Source: Cololabis saira (lineage: Eukaryota > Chordata > Actinopteri > Beloniformes > Belonidae). From it: 64,000 nt of DNA. Shown one piece after another: positions 37,858-49,181 of the stretch. Position 1 is the stretch's first letter. The number at the start of each line of letters is the position of its first letter. The notes beneath the pieces are model-generated. The model did no database searches. It saw only the letters and a program-made list of their open reading frames with translations, and was not told where the DNA came from. The stretch spans positions 48,957,415 through 49,021,414 of the forward strand of contig NC_084591.1 of NCBI RefSeq assembly GCF_033807715.1. Direction: 5' to 3'. The position numbers and the translations under genes were made by a program.

Positions 37858-38110
37858 GATCACCTCAGCCTCCTGTCTCTGTCCTGGTGATCACCTCAGC
37901 CTCCTGTCCCCGTTCTGTTCCCCTGTCTCCGTCCTGGAGATCACCTCAGCCTCCTGTCTCCGTCCTGGTGATCACCTCAGCCTCCCGTCTCCGTCCTGGT
38001 GATCACCTCAGCCTCCTGTCTCCATTCTGTTCCCCTGTCTCCGTCCTGGTGATCACCTCAGCCTCCTGTCTCCGTCCTGGTAATGACCTCAGCCTTCTGT
38101 CCCCGACCAC
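37858..38110. repeat. 31-bp minisatellite, about 7 units
   Basis: GATCACCTCAGCCTCCTGTC plus TCCGTCCTGGT recurs from 37858 to about 38110. Some units carry an inserted TTCTGTTCCCCTGTCTCC. Confidence 0.9.
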
Positions 38111-38400
38111 AAGTTCTGCCTGAGCGTCTCTGGTTTCTGTTTTTCTCCCTGGGCTGCCTGGCGATTCCCCTGAGTGACCGGCGTTTCAGTTCCTGTGTTC
38201 CAGCTTCCAGATCTACTCGGTGTTCACACCAGTGGTTTTCTGGTATTCGCTCTCCTGCCACTCTGAGCATTACCATGATCCTGAGGACTGAACTCTGCTC
38301 TGCATCTTACTCTGCTCTATTGTCTGCTGTGAGGTTGCATTTAATAAAGACTTTAACTAAACACTCCATGCTGCTGTGCTGCACTTGGGTCCGCCACACA
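38111..38400 (+). mobile_element. Possible LTR or retroelement 3' end
   Basis: Ends with TTTAATAAAGACTTTAACTA then CTGCACTTGGGTCCGCCACA, a style of polyadenylation region common in fish Gypsy-type LTRs. No partner LTR or coding region is nearby, so this is tentative. Confidence 0.3.
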
Positions 38401-39222
38401 CCCTTGTCAGTTCTAAAACGTACTGAAAGAGGCACAAAGTATGGACATTCAGCAATTTGGTTACAGTCTTGAATCGTGTCATAATCTTTATCATTTCAAA
38501 GCTCCCCATTTTATGATTGACAAGTACCGTAGTAAATAGCAATAAAAATGAAAAAGATTGGTTGTTTCTAGCTGATTAGTCTTGGTGGTATGACTCATCC
38601 CCAGGTACAGCAGTGCAAAGTAAATGATGCAGGTAATGCATTTTTTGGTTTGGTGTGGAGATGTTATCTGAAAAAAAGAATATATATGAAGCCACATGTT
38701 TTCAAACAAATGACTCCAAAATGCCTTTACGTATGAGAAGCTTTGATTGCTAGTTTATGAAAGTCAAGGGTCATGGTGAAGACATATTACTGGTGCTGTA
38801 CGTCGTGTGGTTGATGCATGAATGCAATTTGTCAGGAACCGGCAACACCAGAGCTCATGACAACACGATGACCGTATTTCCAGCTGTGATGAGAACAAGA
38901 CTAACACGCACGTCAAAATATCACGCTCAAATCCCATACCCGAAAAGATTAAGATAATTTAGATCATCCTTTCTTTCCACTGTTTCTATGTTGCATGTAA
39001 GCCAAACTCATATTATAGAAACAATATCTCAGTTTGTGATCCTAGAACGTGTGTGTGTGTGCATCTGTCTGTCTCCGTGTAGGCGTATGTGCGTCTGTCT
39101 GTGTGTGGTGGAAACCCAGGGGGTGCTTGAGCACAGCTTATATGGAATAGTGCATTAATTGAGCTTCAAACTAAAGAAAACATAGAAGGGGAGGAATAAT
39201 GGAGGAGATGAATAGTGTGTGA

Positions 39223-39260
<38 letters not shown>

Positions 39261-39488
39261 TGTGAGTCAGACACAGACTGAGAAAGAATCGTGCTAAATG
39301 GAAAAACAAGCAGTGATGCTCATTAAAACTGATTATTATTGTAGTTACACTAAAGAGCTGCATTCAGGCATAGCCATGACTTCCCAAATATGTTTACATG
39401 CAGATATCTATGAACCAAACCGGGATGCAGTAGGTCAGAATCAGGGGCAGATCTAGGATTCTAGGCGAACTGGGGCTTAGTTGCACAC
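38401..39488. other. No gene; (GA)n microsatellite
   Basis: Pure GA run at about 39227-39257 and GT-rich patches at 39050-39105. Otherwise nothing recognised. Confidence 0.5.
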
Positions 39489-39605
39489 CACAATCAGAAT
39501 CAGAAAGAAGTTTATTGCCAAGTAGTTTAACACACACAAGGAATTTGTTGTGGTGATTGGTGCAATACAAAAGAACAAATAATATTAAAAGAAAAAATGT
39601 ACAAC
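39489..39605 (-). mobile_element. LINE 3'-end fragment
   Basis: AATCAGAATCAGAAAGAAGT then TTATTGCCAAGTA is the reverse complement of a stereotyped fish retroelement 3' end (AATAAACTTCTTTCTGATTC). No coding part attached. Confidence 0.5.
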
Positions 39606-39610
39606 ATGTT

Positions 39611-40262
39611 GGTTTTACTACTTGAACTCCTCCACCTGAGGCAGGACTTCTCCACCCACCCGGAGAAGGCACGCCACCCTTTCCCGGTGGAGAACCATGG
39701 CCTCGGTCTTGGAGGTGCTGATTCTCATCCCTGCCGCGTCGCACTCGGCCGCAAACCGCCCCAGCACATGCTGAAGGTCCCGGTCTGATGAAGCCAACAG
39801 GACAACATCATCTGCAAAAAGCAGAGACGAAATCCTGAGGTTCCCAAACCGGATCCCCTCCGGCCCCTGGCTATACCTAGAAATCCTGTCCATAGAAATT
39901 ATGAACAGGACCGGTGACAAAGGGCAGCCCTGCCAGAGTCCAACATGCACCAGGAACAAGTCTGATCTACTGCCGGCAATGTGAACCAAACTCCTGCTCC
40001 GATCATACAGAGACCGGACAGCCCTTAGTAGAGGGCCCCGGACTCCATACTCACTGAGCCCCCACAGAATGACACGAGGGACACGGTCAAATGCCTTCTC
40101 CAGATCCACAAAACACATGTAGACTGGTTGGGCAAATTCCCATGAACCCTCGAGCACCCTGCGGAGGGTGTAGAGTTGGTCCAGTGTTCCACGACTGGGA
40201 AAAAAAAACGCATTGTTCCTCCTGAATCCGAGTTCAACTATCGGCCGTTCGGTCACCCGGGA
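39611..40262 (-). pseudogene. Rex3-like RT fragment
   Basis: A continuous minus-strand frame of about 212 codons with LGFRRNNAFF at its N-side, then VDLEKAFDRVP, a GCPLSPVLFIISMDR stretch and the intact catalytic FADD (39807-39818). It ends QVEEFK at 39618. It covers only the RT core. 5' and 3' parts are missing, and it abuts unrelated CR1-type sequence on the 5' side. Compared with the copy at 1-1275 it keeps both catalytic aspartates. Confidence 0.85.
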
Positions 40263-40289
40263 GGAGCTTCAGGACTTCGTCTCTCTAGG

Positions 40290-40790
40290 CCATCTCGTCT
40301 CCACGTGAGATAAGCAACACCACTATAGTGTCGTCAGCAAATTTTATGATGGTGTTGCTGCTGTAAGCCGGTCTGCAGTCGGGGTAGAGGTTGTACAGGA
40401 GAGGGTTCAGCACACACCCCTGGGGGGACCTCGTGCTAAGTGTGCGGGTGGAGGAGGGGTGGGGCCGAGTTTAACTGTTTGGGCCCAGTTTGTGAGGATG
40501 TCCTTTATCCAGCTACAGGTAGGAGGGGGGAGTCTGAAGTCAGAAAGTTTGTTGATTAAGATGTTGGGGATGATAAAGGCTGAGCTGAAGTCAATGAAGA
40601 GCATCCTGACATAGCTCTCTCGGTGATCCAGGTGGCTCAGTGCAGTATGAAGAGTGATGGCCCCGTAGGCAAACTGATGGGGAAGTAAGGGGTAGGCAGG
40701 TTTGGATGTGCTTGAGGACTAGCCGCTCCAGGCACTTGGTGATGGTGCAATGGGGCGATATTCATTAACCTGTTCCCCCGAACGGACCCG
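40290..40790 (-). pseudogene. CR1/L2/Rex1-type RT fragment
   Basis: The minus-strand frame 40604-40407 reads LFIDFSSAFIIPNILINKL, then CSWIKDILTN. Another frame downstream (40410-40320) contains GCVLNPLLYNLYPDC and IIKFADDTIV. This is the RT palm of a CR1-type LINE, broken by frameshifts. It differs from the L2 families and from the 1013-codon LINE. Confidence 0.7.
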
Positions 40791-41224
40791 GTATCAGGTC
40801 GACCAGCTTTATGCACCAGTTCATGTGGTAAAAAAGTTACTCAGGTGCTGTCAGGGTATTTTCTTTCAACTGTTTCTCAAACAAGAAGCCAATATGGCAA
40901 AATTCCAAGTATGTTTTGTCAACAAAGTATTTTATTTACAACAACTTCAAAATACATATGCAACAAATGATGGCGCCACCAACATGAGCAACACCCGCAA
41001 CAAAACGCCACAGAACGCAAGATCCATTTTATCCACCTCAACATAGTGGGTATGATATGAAACTAGAAGCTACACTTTCACATGATAGCATAATCCTTCA
41101 ACTGCTTCATACGCCGTCATTTCATATTCTGCCGGTCGTGGCCATTTTGTTGACTTCTCGTGGCTTTTGGGAATTTACTTAAACTTTGTTGACATTTTAC
41201 ATGTCGTGAGCTTTCAACCAATAT
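40791..41224. other. No feature recognised
   Basis: Non-coding. May include the 3' flank of the Penelope-like element, whose border is not visible. Confidence 0.4.
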
Positions 41225-42365
41225 ATTACACTTGAATATCCCACAAAGTGGTGAAAGCAGCACACCAAAAATGCAAGACAGGCTCAGTTACAAATTTCCA
41301 TCTTTTATCGTGAACACTGACGCGTTTCGGCCGGAGCTTCTTCAGAGCAAATTACAAAGACACAAACAATGTGAGTCAGTCTTTTCTAGACAACAGATAA
41401 TTGTCACCACCTGTGTAGGAGGAGGTACTAGCTTGATTGAATTAGTTGCCAGGTTACATGGTGGCCTCAGTGCAGACAATAAAAATCCATCTCATATTAA
41501 TGTAATCAGTTATCATAGTTAAAGAATATTTGGTGTCATTTCAAAAGTGGAGTTCACAATAATGTAATTGGTACACAGTCACAGAATAAAATCACCGATC
41601 AAGAATAAAGTTTTGTTTTTCCTTTGGTACATCTGAATATATTCAGGTACATTCTGACAAAACATGGAGACATCGTCTTCAGAGGAACAAAAACAGAAAT
41701 AAAGTGCATGTTATAAGAAAGGTTTGTATGAGAAATCATTGTTTAATGACATACTAACTTTTAGACATCTTTTTGTTTGGCCAATGTAGGATTTGCCACA
41801 AGGACAGGTTAGCATATAAATCACATTGGTGGAATTACAATTTATGAAGTTTCTGTGTTTATATTTTTTACCTGTCAAAGGATGAGAGAATAGTTTACAG
41901 TTTGTGGTGTTATTACATTGTGCGCACCTTTCACTTCTGTAGTTTCCCTTAAGAGACAGCCAGGTGGAACGGTCAGCGCTAGATGATGATGAGTGGACCA
42001 GTTTATCTCTGAGAGTTGGATCTTTTCTGTGTGCAAAGAGAGGAGGATGAATAGTTAAATTGTGGAGCATAGGTTCAATCTGTAGTACAGGCCAATGTTT
42101 TAGTATGATTTGTTTTATCTGTTTGGAGCAGTGATTAAAGTCAGATAAAAAACATAATCTTGAGTTTAGTTAATAAATCACTCCTAGGAGTTTGCTGGGC
42201 CCGGTTAGCAGACTGTTCAAGGATCTCACTGGGATAACCTTTGTGTAAAAAACGATTCTTCATGACAGGTACCTGGCTGGTGAAGTTTTCAAGTGAGGAG
42301 CAGTTTCGTCTAAGACACGGAAACTGTCCTGTGGGGATGTTTCTTTTAAGGTGACTGGGATGGTT
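41225..42365 (-). mobile_element. Penelope-like element, 3' part (RT thumb, linker, GIY-YIG), degenerate
   Basis: On the minus strand, RT-distal sequence at 42365-42075 (GQFPCLRRNCSS, KNRFLHKGYP; stops present) leads into the frame 42070-41711. That frame has HRKDPTLRDKLVHSS and a cysteine-rich linker with CAQCNN and FINC. It then has STNVIYMLTCPCGKSYIGQT, the start of a GIY-YIG endonuclease of the Penelope type. The frame ends before the expected R..EH part, so the nuclease is incomplete. A hammerhead-like core lies downstream at 41319-41345. The family is recognised by the GIY-YIG plus linker order; no RT catalytic core is present. Confidence 0.75.
41316..41349 (-). ncRNA. Hammerhead-ribozyme-like core
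   Basis: Minus strand: TGCT, then CTGAAGA (41345-41339), then AGCTCCGGCC (possible short stem II with UCCG loop), then GAAA (41328-41325), then CGCGTC and AGTG. The conserved boxes CUGANGA and GAAA and a GUC cleavage triplet occur in the right order, and AGUG can pair with UGCU as stem I. Stem II has a mismatched closing pair and stem III would be only two pairs, so activity is doubtful. Hammerhead motifs are known from Penelope-like elements. Confidence 0.45.
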
Positions 42366-43362
42366 TGAACTGAAAACTATATTATACTATTATAATATAT
42401 TACACTTGTATGAGACTTCATCCATCAGGCATCTACCTTTGAGCGTAAACTCTGGAGCGCCGCAGCCATCTTAGATCATTGATGCACGGCTGCACAGTGC
42501 ATAGAGTGAGACGGACCGAGAGACCAACACTGAGAGACCCGCACAGAGCGCAGTGTTTTTGGATTAACGATGGATACTACAAGTTGTCAGGATGCCCAAG
42601 AGACCTCAGACAACTAAATATACCATCTTAGAAGTTTTGGAGGAAGTAATGAGGCGTAGTGACGTGGCCTGTAGTCTGTTTTCTTTTAAATCATGAGATG
42701 GCGTTCATGTAGAATATGTTCCGTTCGTCAGCTGTGAGAATAACAGATTCCTTATTCATGTTTTCATACTAATTATATAACTGACTTTATTGTTGAATTC
42801 ATCATAACCAAGAAGCCAGTGACAAAGTGTAAACCCCTGCTGTAGCCCAGCCATCAAGTATAACAGCCGGCCAGCCTCAAGCTGAATCATCTCCTCCTTC
42901 AAAGTTTGTGTATTGAGCTGTTTTTTTAGTTTCAGACAGCAGTTTTACCAAGTCTTTTTTAGGTGTGCATCAGCCTCCAGGCCTTTACAGTTTCAGACAG
43001 CAGCACATTTCAGAAGAATGTGCTCAATCTTTTAGGCAGTAGGTTTTTGGGTAAATTATTTTCCTGAACCAATGCAAACTGACTCGTTACTCTGTTCTCT
43101 GTTTCCATAGTGAAGATGATGAGTTGGTTCCACCTTGATGGCAAATCAACAGAAAGACATCCACCTCAAGGCCAGTGACACGCCTTTCACAGGGAGACTC
43201 CATGCCAGGACAAAGGTCTCACTCAAGGTCTCCATATCCCACCCCAGGTCCATCAATACATCCCAAAAGGGCTGGGGAGAGAGGGCATGGAGCTGCAAGT
43301 AAGCGCCCCAAACAGGCTGCACCTGAATCTTCTGACTTACTGGAAAGGTTGCATAATGCATT
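42366..43362. other. No feature recognised
   Basis: No family signature or long frame. Confidence 0.45.
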
Positions 43363-43397
43363 TGACAGTTTATATAGTCTATTGTTGAAATAAATAT
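43363..43397. repeat. Dispersed repeat that received the L1 insertion
   Basis: GACAGTTTATATAGTCTA then TTGTTGAAATAAATAT matches 62665-62700 (GACAGTTCATATGATCTA, TTGTTAAAATAAACAT). The match continues beyond the L1 at 52998 (TTTGACTTTTGAACA versus TTGACATTTAAACAA). Confidence 0.6.
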
Positions 43398-43398
43398 A

Positions 43399-43429
<31 letters not shown>

Positions 43430-43896
43430 ACCTTGTCTGCACACATATTATTGAATTATACCATGACGGTAGAAACCAAAACTGTATATATGTGCATTAT
43501 TACTATATGTAATATATACATATATATACGCACACATATGCGTACACATACATAAATATACACATACAAACCCAGTGTTTTTTTTTTTTTTTTGGGGGGG
43601 GGGAGGGGGTGGGGGGGGGGGGTGACGACATCCGCTGCCAATCCAGGAAGCAGGAACACACGGAGACACACGTCAAGCACTGGAAATCTGCAACAAAAAA
43701 ACCACAAACAAAGCACGAAACCGGCACGGAGCCACCCAAAACACGAACAGCAATCGACCTAAATCTTGAGATCTGATCGCAGTCTGAGCTAAGCTATATC
43801 GCTACCGCTACCTAAACCCAAAAACTAGAGAGCCAGCATGCAGGTGAACAAGCCAGTGTGTATGTCTATGTGTGTGTGTGTGTATGTATATGATCA

Positions 43897-43937
<41 letters not shown>

Positions 43938-43959
43938 ATGTGACTAAATGACTATATGT

Positions 43960-43995
<36 letters not shown>

Positions 43996-44612
43996 AACCA
44001 AACAAAGCTCCACCTGAAGTGTATCTATAGTGGGGGAGGGGGGGGAGCGACCCCGCCACCCGCGAGACCAGAGGCCGACAAGGAAGAGCCCGGAACCCAG
44101 GCCACCGGCAACCCCACAGAGGGGAGAAGTAGGAGGGAGGCAACCCACCGCCTGCGAGGCCCCCCCCCCGCCCGGCGGCGGCCGAGGGGGCCCGCGGGCG
44201 GGGCCCCCACGGCGCGGAAAGAAGCAGCCAGGGATCCCGCGGCGGCGGACCGCGACCCAGGCAATCCCCGGCCACCCGGTCCGGGCCGGACACGCGGCCA
44301 GGAGGCCCTCACCCTTCAGGCCAACGACCCCCACCCGGCAGGGGGCCAGCCCGCCCGGAGAGACAGAGCCGCCCCGGCCGCCGACGCGGGCAGGCGCACC
44401 CGTCCCCCACGAAAGTGGCCCTCCAAGACCAGAGGGGCGCCCCGCCGTAGAGGCAGCGGGGGGGACCGGAGACGGGCCCGGAGAGAGGGAACCCCCCAAC
44501 AAGGCGACACCCGCGCAGGCCCGACAACGGAGGGCCCCAGACCCAGGCATCCCATTCATTCATCCATTCACCTATCCGATACCTATACTAATAATAATAT
44601 AATATACTATAC

Positions 44613-44653
<41 letters not shown>

Positions 44654-45863
44654 AATAACTATCTTTGTATAATATAATATTGATAAATTATTAAGTTTTT
44701 GATGTCCTGCCAATGGAGGCTCAAATCCTCCATGGCAGGACCCTTCCATACCGCATTCTCACCGACACAGACATACAATCACGCACCGTTTCCCCCTCCC
44801 CGGGGGGGTCCAGCACCGCCAGAAGGCACCCCAGGCTGCACGGCGGGCCCCGCCAGGCCCGGGTAACCCGACCCACCCGTCCGAGGCCCAGGCCGGTGAG
44901 GGAACGCGGGTGATGTGGGACCCCCTCCCGCCCCTTGTGTTGAGTGCATGTGATTAATGCCATAAAAACAGGGAGGAGGGAGGGCCAAGTATCGATTGAC
45001 ACCGACCCCCCCCCCCCCCTCCCGAACTACGTGTCCTTGTCAAGTGTATTTATAAAGTGTTGAATGTGCAGTGTCTAATTTGCTGTTAAAACCGTGAGGC
45101 GGGGAGTGCCGGGCCACGCGGGACAGTGCCCCCCACGACCCGGACCCCCCGCCTTTCGCCTATGTGCGTATGAATCGTGTAGGGGGGGCAAGAGGGGGAG
45201 CGGAGGCCGAAGCCAGGAGGCAGGACCAGCAAAGCTGGCCCTGATAAGACACCCGCGTCCCCCCACCGGCCATCCAGTAGACGGGGGCCGGCCCCCCGAG
45301 CCGGGCCAGGGCCCCACCGTACCTCCACGGGCGCCCCCGGAGCCGCCGGAGCCCCCAGACGGAGGGGGAAACGGTCCAACATCCTCCCATTCATACTGAC
45401 AACATAAGACATAGATACCTGGGAATGGCGCCACCCCGCCGCCGCGCCCGCCCGTGCACCCCCCGGTCAGGGGAGGCCCGATCTCCGGACCCGGCCCCAC
45501 CCCCCCCCCGAGGCCACCCCGGCGGACACCCCAAGGGTCACGGAGTCCCCAGCGCAGACAGCCACCCCCCACCCAGGCAGGACCGGGCCCTCCGGGTGGG
45601 ACCCCCACGTCCACGGCCCAGCCCCCCCCAGGAGGCCCGGAGACGCCCAAGCCACCGCCCCCCGCCCGAGCCCTCCCCAGCCACCCCCCCCCACCGCCAT
45701 GAGGTACCCCCCCCCACAGGCCCCCAAGGCCCCCACCGGCCAGGGACAGGACCCCGCGGCCCCACCCACCGCCCCCCAGGGGCCACCAGAGGCCCGCGCC
45801 CCAGACCCCCCAAGCCGACCCCCAACCCCAAGGGCTACGAGATCACCCCCCCCCCCGCCCCCA
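43430..45863 (-). other. L1 3'UTR, about 2.4 kb, G/C-extreme with microsatellites
   Basis: From the ORF2 stop at 45864 to the poly(A). In the element sense (minus) it starts with a very G-rich block (complement of 45430-45860). A TAA/TTA microsatellite (complement of 44585-44665), another G-rich block, CA microsatellites (43872-43991), a C-run and an AT-rich end follow. Pieces recur at 47430-49181 and 23303-24419, so it is part of the mobile unit. The many frames across it are compositional artefacts. Confidence 0.85.
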
Positions 45864-47378
45864 CTAGGTAACGAGGCCAATAATCGGGGACCACAGAGAG
45901 TGCAATTCAGCCGAGTGTTGTTCAGTGGAGGCAGACATTATCTCACTACTAATATGATCTGATAAAAGATTCCTAAAATGGTTAATACATAAACTGGATT
46001 TTTGTTTCCAATTTACTAAAATGGTTTTCTTTGCGATACATAAGGCAGTAAGAACCCGGTGTGTCCAATTAGGATCTATTTGAGTGTCTCCCAGGTGACC
46101 TAATATACACACCGTGGGGCACACTGGGATTCTGTGGTCGATCCATGTGGATAAATCCTCACAAATCTCCTTCCAGAACCTCTGTACCGGTGTACAGAAC
46201 CATAAAGCATGCATATAATTATCTGGGGTGTTCTCTGTGCACTGTGAACAGATATTAGAGGTGACAAAGCCCATCTGGAACATCCTTTGTCCAGTATAAT
46301 GTATTCTATGAAGAACTTTATACTGTATAAGTTGTAAGTTTGGGTTTTTAGTCATAGTAAACGTATTTAAGCATATTTGTGACCAAGAAAGCTGGTCGGT
46401 ATTCAGAGAGAGATCCGCCTCCCACTTGGAGATCGGGAGAGAGACTGACTCGTCCAGTTTAGACACTAACCTGTAAAGTTTTGATAACAACTTTAAATTG
46501 CTTAGATTTAATAAATCTATTATCTTAGCGGGAAGTTGTAAGTCTAATTGTCTAATTTTGTATGTTTTATTTATTATGGCCTTGAGTTGTTGATACTCTA
46601 AAAATTTACTCCTGCTAACTCCGTATTGAACCATAAGTGTATTGAAAGGTACAAACTGTCCTCCTACAATTACGTGCTGTAAGTACCGTATTCCTTGATC
46701 TCTCCATTGAACGAAGTTAACCATCTTTTTATCATTTTTCACGATGTCTGGGTTGTTCCATATGGGTGTACGGTCACATGGAAAAAGTGAAATTTTAGCT
46801 ACTTTAAGAAATTCCCACCAAGCTGATAAAGTTGTGCTAATATTAATGCTTTTGAAACATTGATGACGTTTGATACTTTGACTAATAAATGGTAACTCTG
46901 AGATTTCTAGTTCGTTGCAAAACACTTGCTCTGAGTCCAGCCATTGACTATCTAAAGGATGATCCTTTGACCATTTTACAATATACTGTAATTTATTGGC
47001 AAGGAAGTAATACTGAAAGTTAGGTAGCTCTAAACCTCCATATTCTTTAGATTTCTGCAATGTCTTTAAACTAATGCGTGGAGTTTTATTTTTCCACAGA
47101 AATTTTGAAACACCTGAGTCCAGCGATTTAAACCAGGAAATAGGGGGTTTGAATGGTATCATTGAGAAAAAATAATTTACTTTTGGTAAAACCATCATTT
47201 TAATGGTGGCTATTCTACCCATGAGTGAAATGGGGAGAGAGCTCCATCTAGCAAGATCATCTTCTATTTTCTTTATAAGCTGAACATAATTTAATTTTAT
47301 TAACTCTGACAGCCTAGGGGAGATGTTTATGCCTAAATATCTAATGTTCCCTGATTGTAATTGAGTATTGGATATATT

Positions 47379-47381
<3 letters not shown>
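45864..47381 (-). pseudogene. L1 ORF2, C-terminal part (after the insertion)
   Basis: Open from the insertion point at 47381; the first Met is at 47222 (MGRIATIKMMVLPKVNYFF). It encodes the region beyond the RT palm through the C-terminal cysteine motif CSQCTENTPDNYMHALWFC (CX2CX9HX4C spacing), the zinc-knuckle-like end known in L1 ORF2. It terminates with TAG at 45864-45866. Together with the part at 49182-51437 the coding length is about 1257 codons, close to usual L1 ORF2 length. By itself it has no proper start and cannot make a functional ORF2. Confidence 0.88.
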
Positions 47382-47429
<48 letters not shown>

Positions 47430-47580
47430 CTACCTTGTCCGCACACATATTATTGATTGATACCATGACGGTAGAAACCAAAAGTGTATATATGTGCATT
47501 ATTACTATATGTTATATATACATATATATATACGCACACATATGCGTACACATACATAAATATACACATACAAACCCAGT

Positions 47581-47613
<33 letters not shown>

Positions 47614-47932
47614 TTTTTTTTTTTTTTTTTGGGGGGGGGGAGGGGGTGGGGGGGGGTGGTGACGACATCCACTGCCAATCCAGGAAGCAGGAACACACGG
47701 AGACACACGTCAAGCACTGGAAATCTGCAACAAAAAAAACCACAAACAAAGCACGAAACCGGCACGGAGCCATCCAAAACACGAACAGCAATCGACCTAA
47801 ATCTTGAGATCTGATCGCAGTCTGAGCTAAGCTATCGCTACCGCTACCTAAACCCAAAAACTAGAGAGCCAGCATGCAGGTGAACAAGCCAGTGTGTATG
47901 TCTATGTGTGTGTGTGTATGTATATGATCATG

Positions 47933-47986
<54 letters not shown>

Positions 47987-48001
47987 CATGTGACTAAATG
48001 A

Positions 48002-48091
<90 letters not shown>

Positions 48092-48713
48092 AACCAAACA
48101 AAGCTCCACCTGAAGTGTATCTATAGTGGGGGAGGGGGGGGAGCAACCCCGCCACCCGTGAGACCAGAGGCCGACAAGGAAGAGCCCGGAACCCAGGCCA
48201 CCGGCAACCCCACAGAGGGGAGAAGTAGGAGGGAGGCAACCCACCGCCTGCGAGGCCCCCCCCCCCCACCCGGCGGCGGCCGAGGGGGCCCGCGGGCGGG
48301 GCCCCCACGGCGCGGAAAGAAGCAGCCAGGGATCCCGCGGCGGCGGACCGCGACCCAGGCAATCCCCGGCCACCCGGTCCGGGCCGGACACGCGGCCAGG
48401 AGGCCCTCACCCTTCAGGCCAACGACCCCCACCCGGCAGGGGGCCAGCCTGCCCGGAGAGACAGAGCCGCCCCGGCCGCCGACGCGGGCAGGCGCACCCG
48501 TCCCCCACGAAAGTGGCCCTCCAAGACCAGAGGGGCGCCCCGCCGTAGAGGCAGCGGGGGGGACCGGAGACGGGCCCGGAGAGAGGGAACCCCCCAACAA
48601 GGCGACACCCGCGCAGGCCCGACAACGGAGGGCCCCAGACCCAGGCATCCCATTCATTTATCCATTCACCTATCCGATACCTATACTAATAATACTATAA
48701 TATACTATACATG

Positions 48714-48754
<41 letters not shown>

Positions 48755-49181
48755 AACCATCTTTGTATAATATAATATTGATAAATTATTAAGTTTTTGA
48801 TGTCCTGCCAATGGAGGCTCAAATCCTCCATGGCAGGACCCTTCCATACCGCATTCTCACCGACACAGACATACAATCACGCACCGTTTCCCCCTCCCCG
48901 GGGGGATCCAGCACCGCCAGAAGGCACCCCAGGCTGCACGGCGGGCCCCGCCAGGCCCGGGTAACCCGACCCACCCGTCCCAGGCCCAGGCCGGTGAGGG
49001 AACGCGGGTGATGTGGGACCCCCTCCCGCCCCTTGTGTTGAGTGCATGTGATTAATGCCATAAAAACAGGGAGGAGGGAGGGCCAAGTATCGATTGACAC
49101 AGACCCCCCCCCCCCCTCCCGAACTACGTGTCCTTGTCAAGTGTATTTATAAAGTTTATAAAGTATATTTGTAAAGTGTAA
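47382..49181 (-). mobile_element. 5'-truncated L1 copy (3'UTR only) inserted in L1 ORF2
   Basis: Bounded by an 18-bp direct repeat AGTATTGGATATATTCCT at 47364-47381 and 49182-49199. It starts with a T-run of about 48 (poly(A) tail on the minus strand). It is then collinear with 43430-45055: same TACCTTGTC start, same G-run, TG repeats, CCAAACAAAGCTCCACCTG, GC-rich block, AAT repeats and CCTTGTGTTGAGTGCATGTG. The 5' end of the copy (about 49140-49181) is a short TTTATAAAG-rich stretch. Same orientation as the host L1. Confidence 0.93.

Noticed and set aside
37887..38123. 78-codon Ser/Pro-rich repeat protein
   Set aside because: It is the translation of the 31-bp minisatellite.
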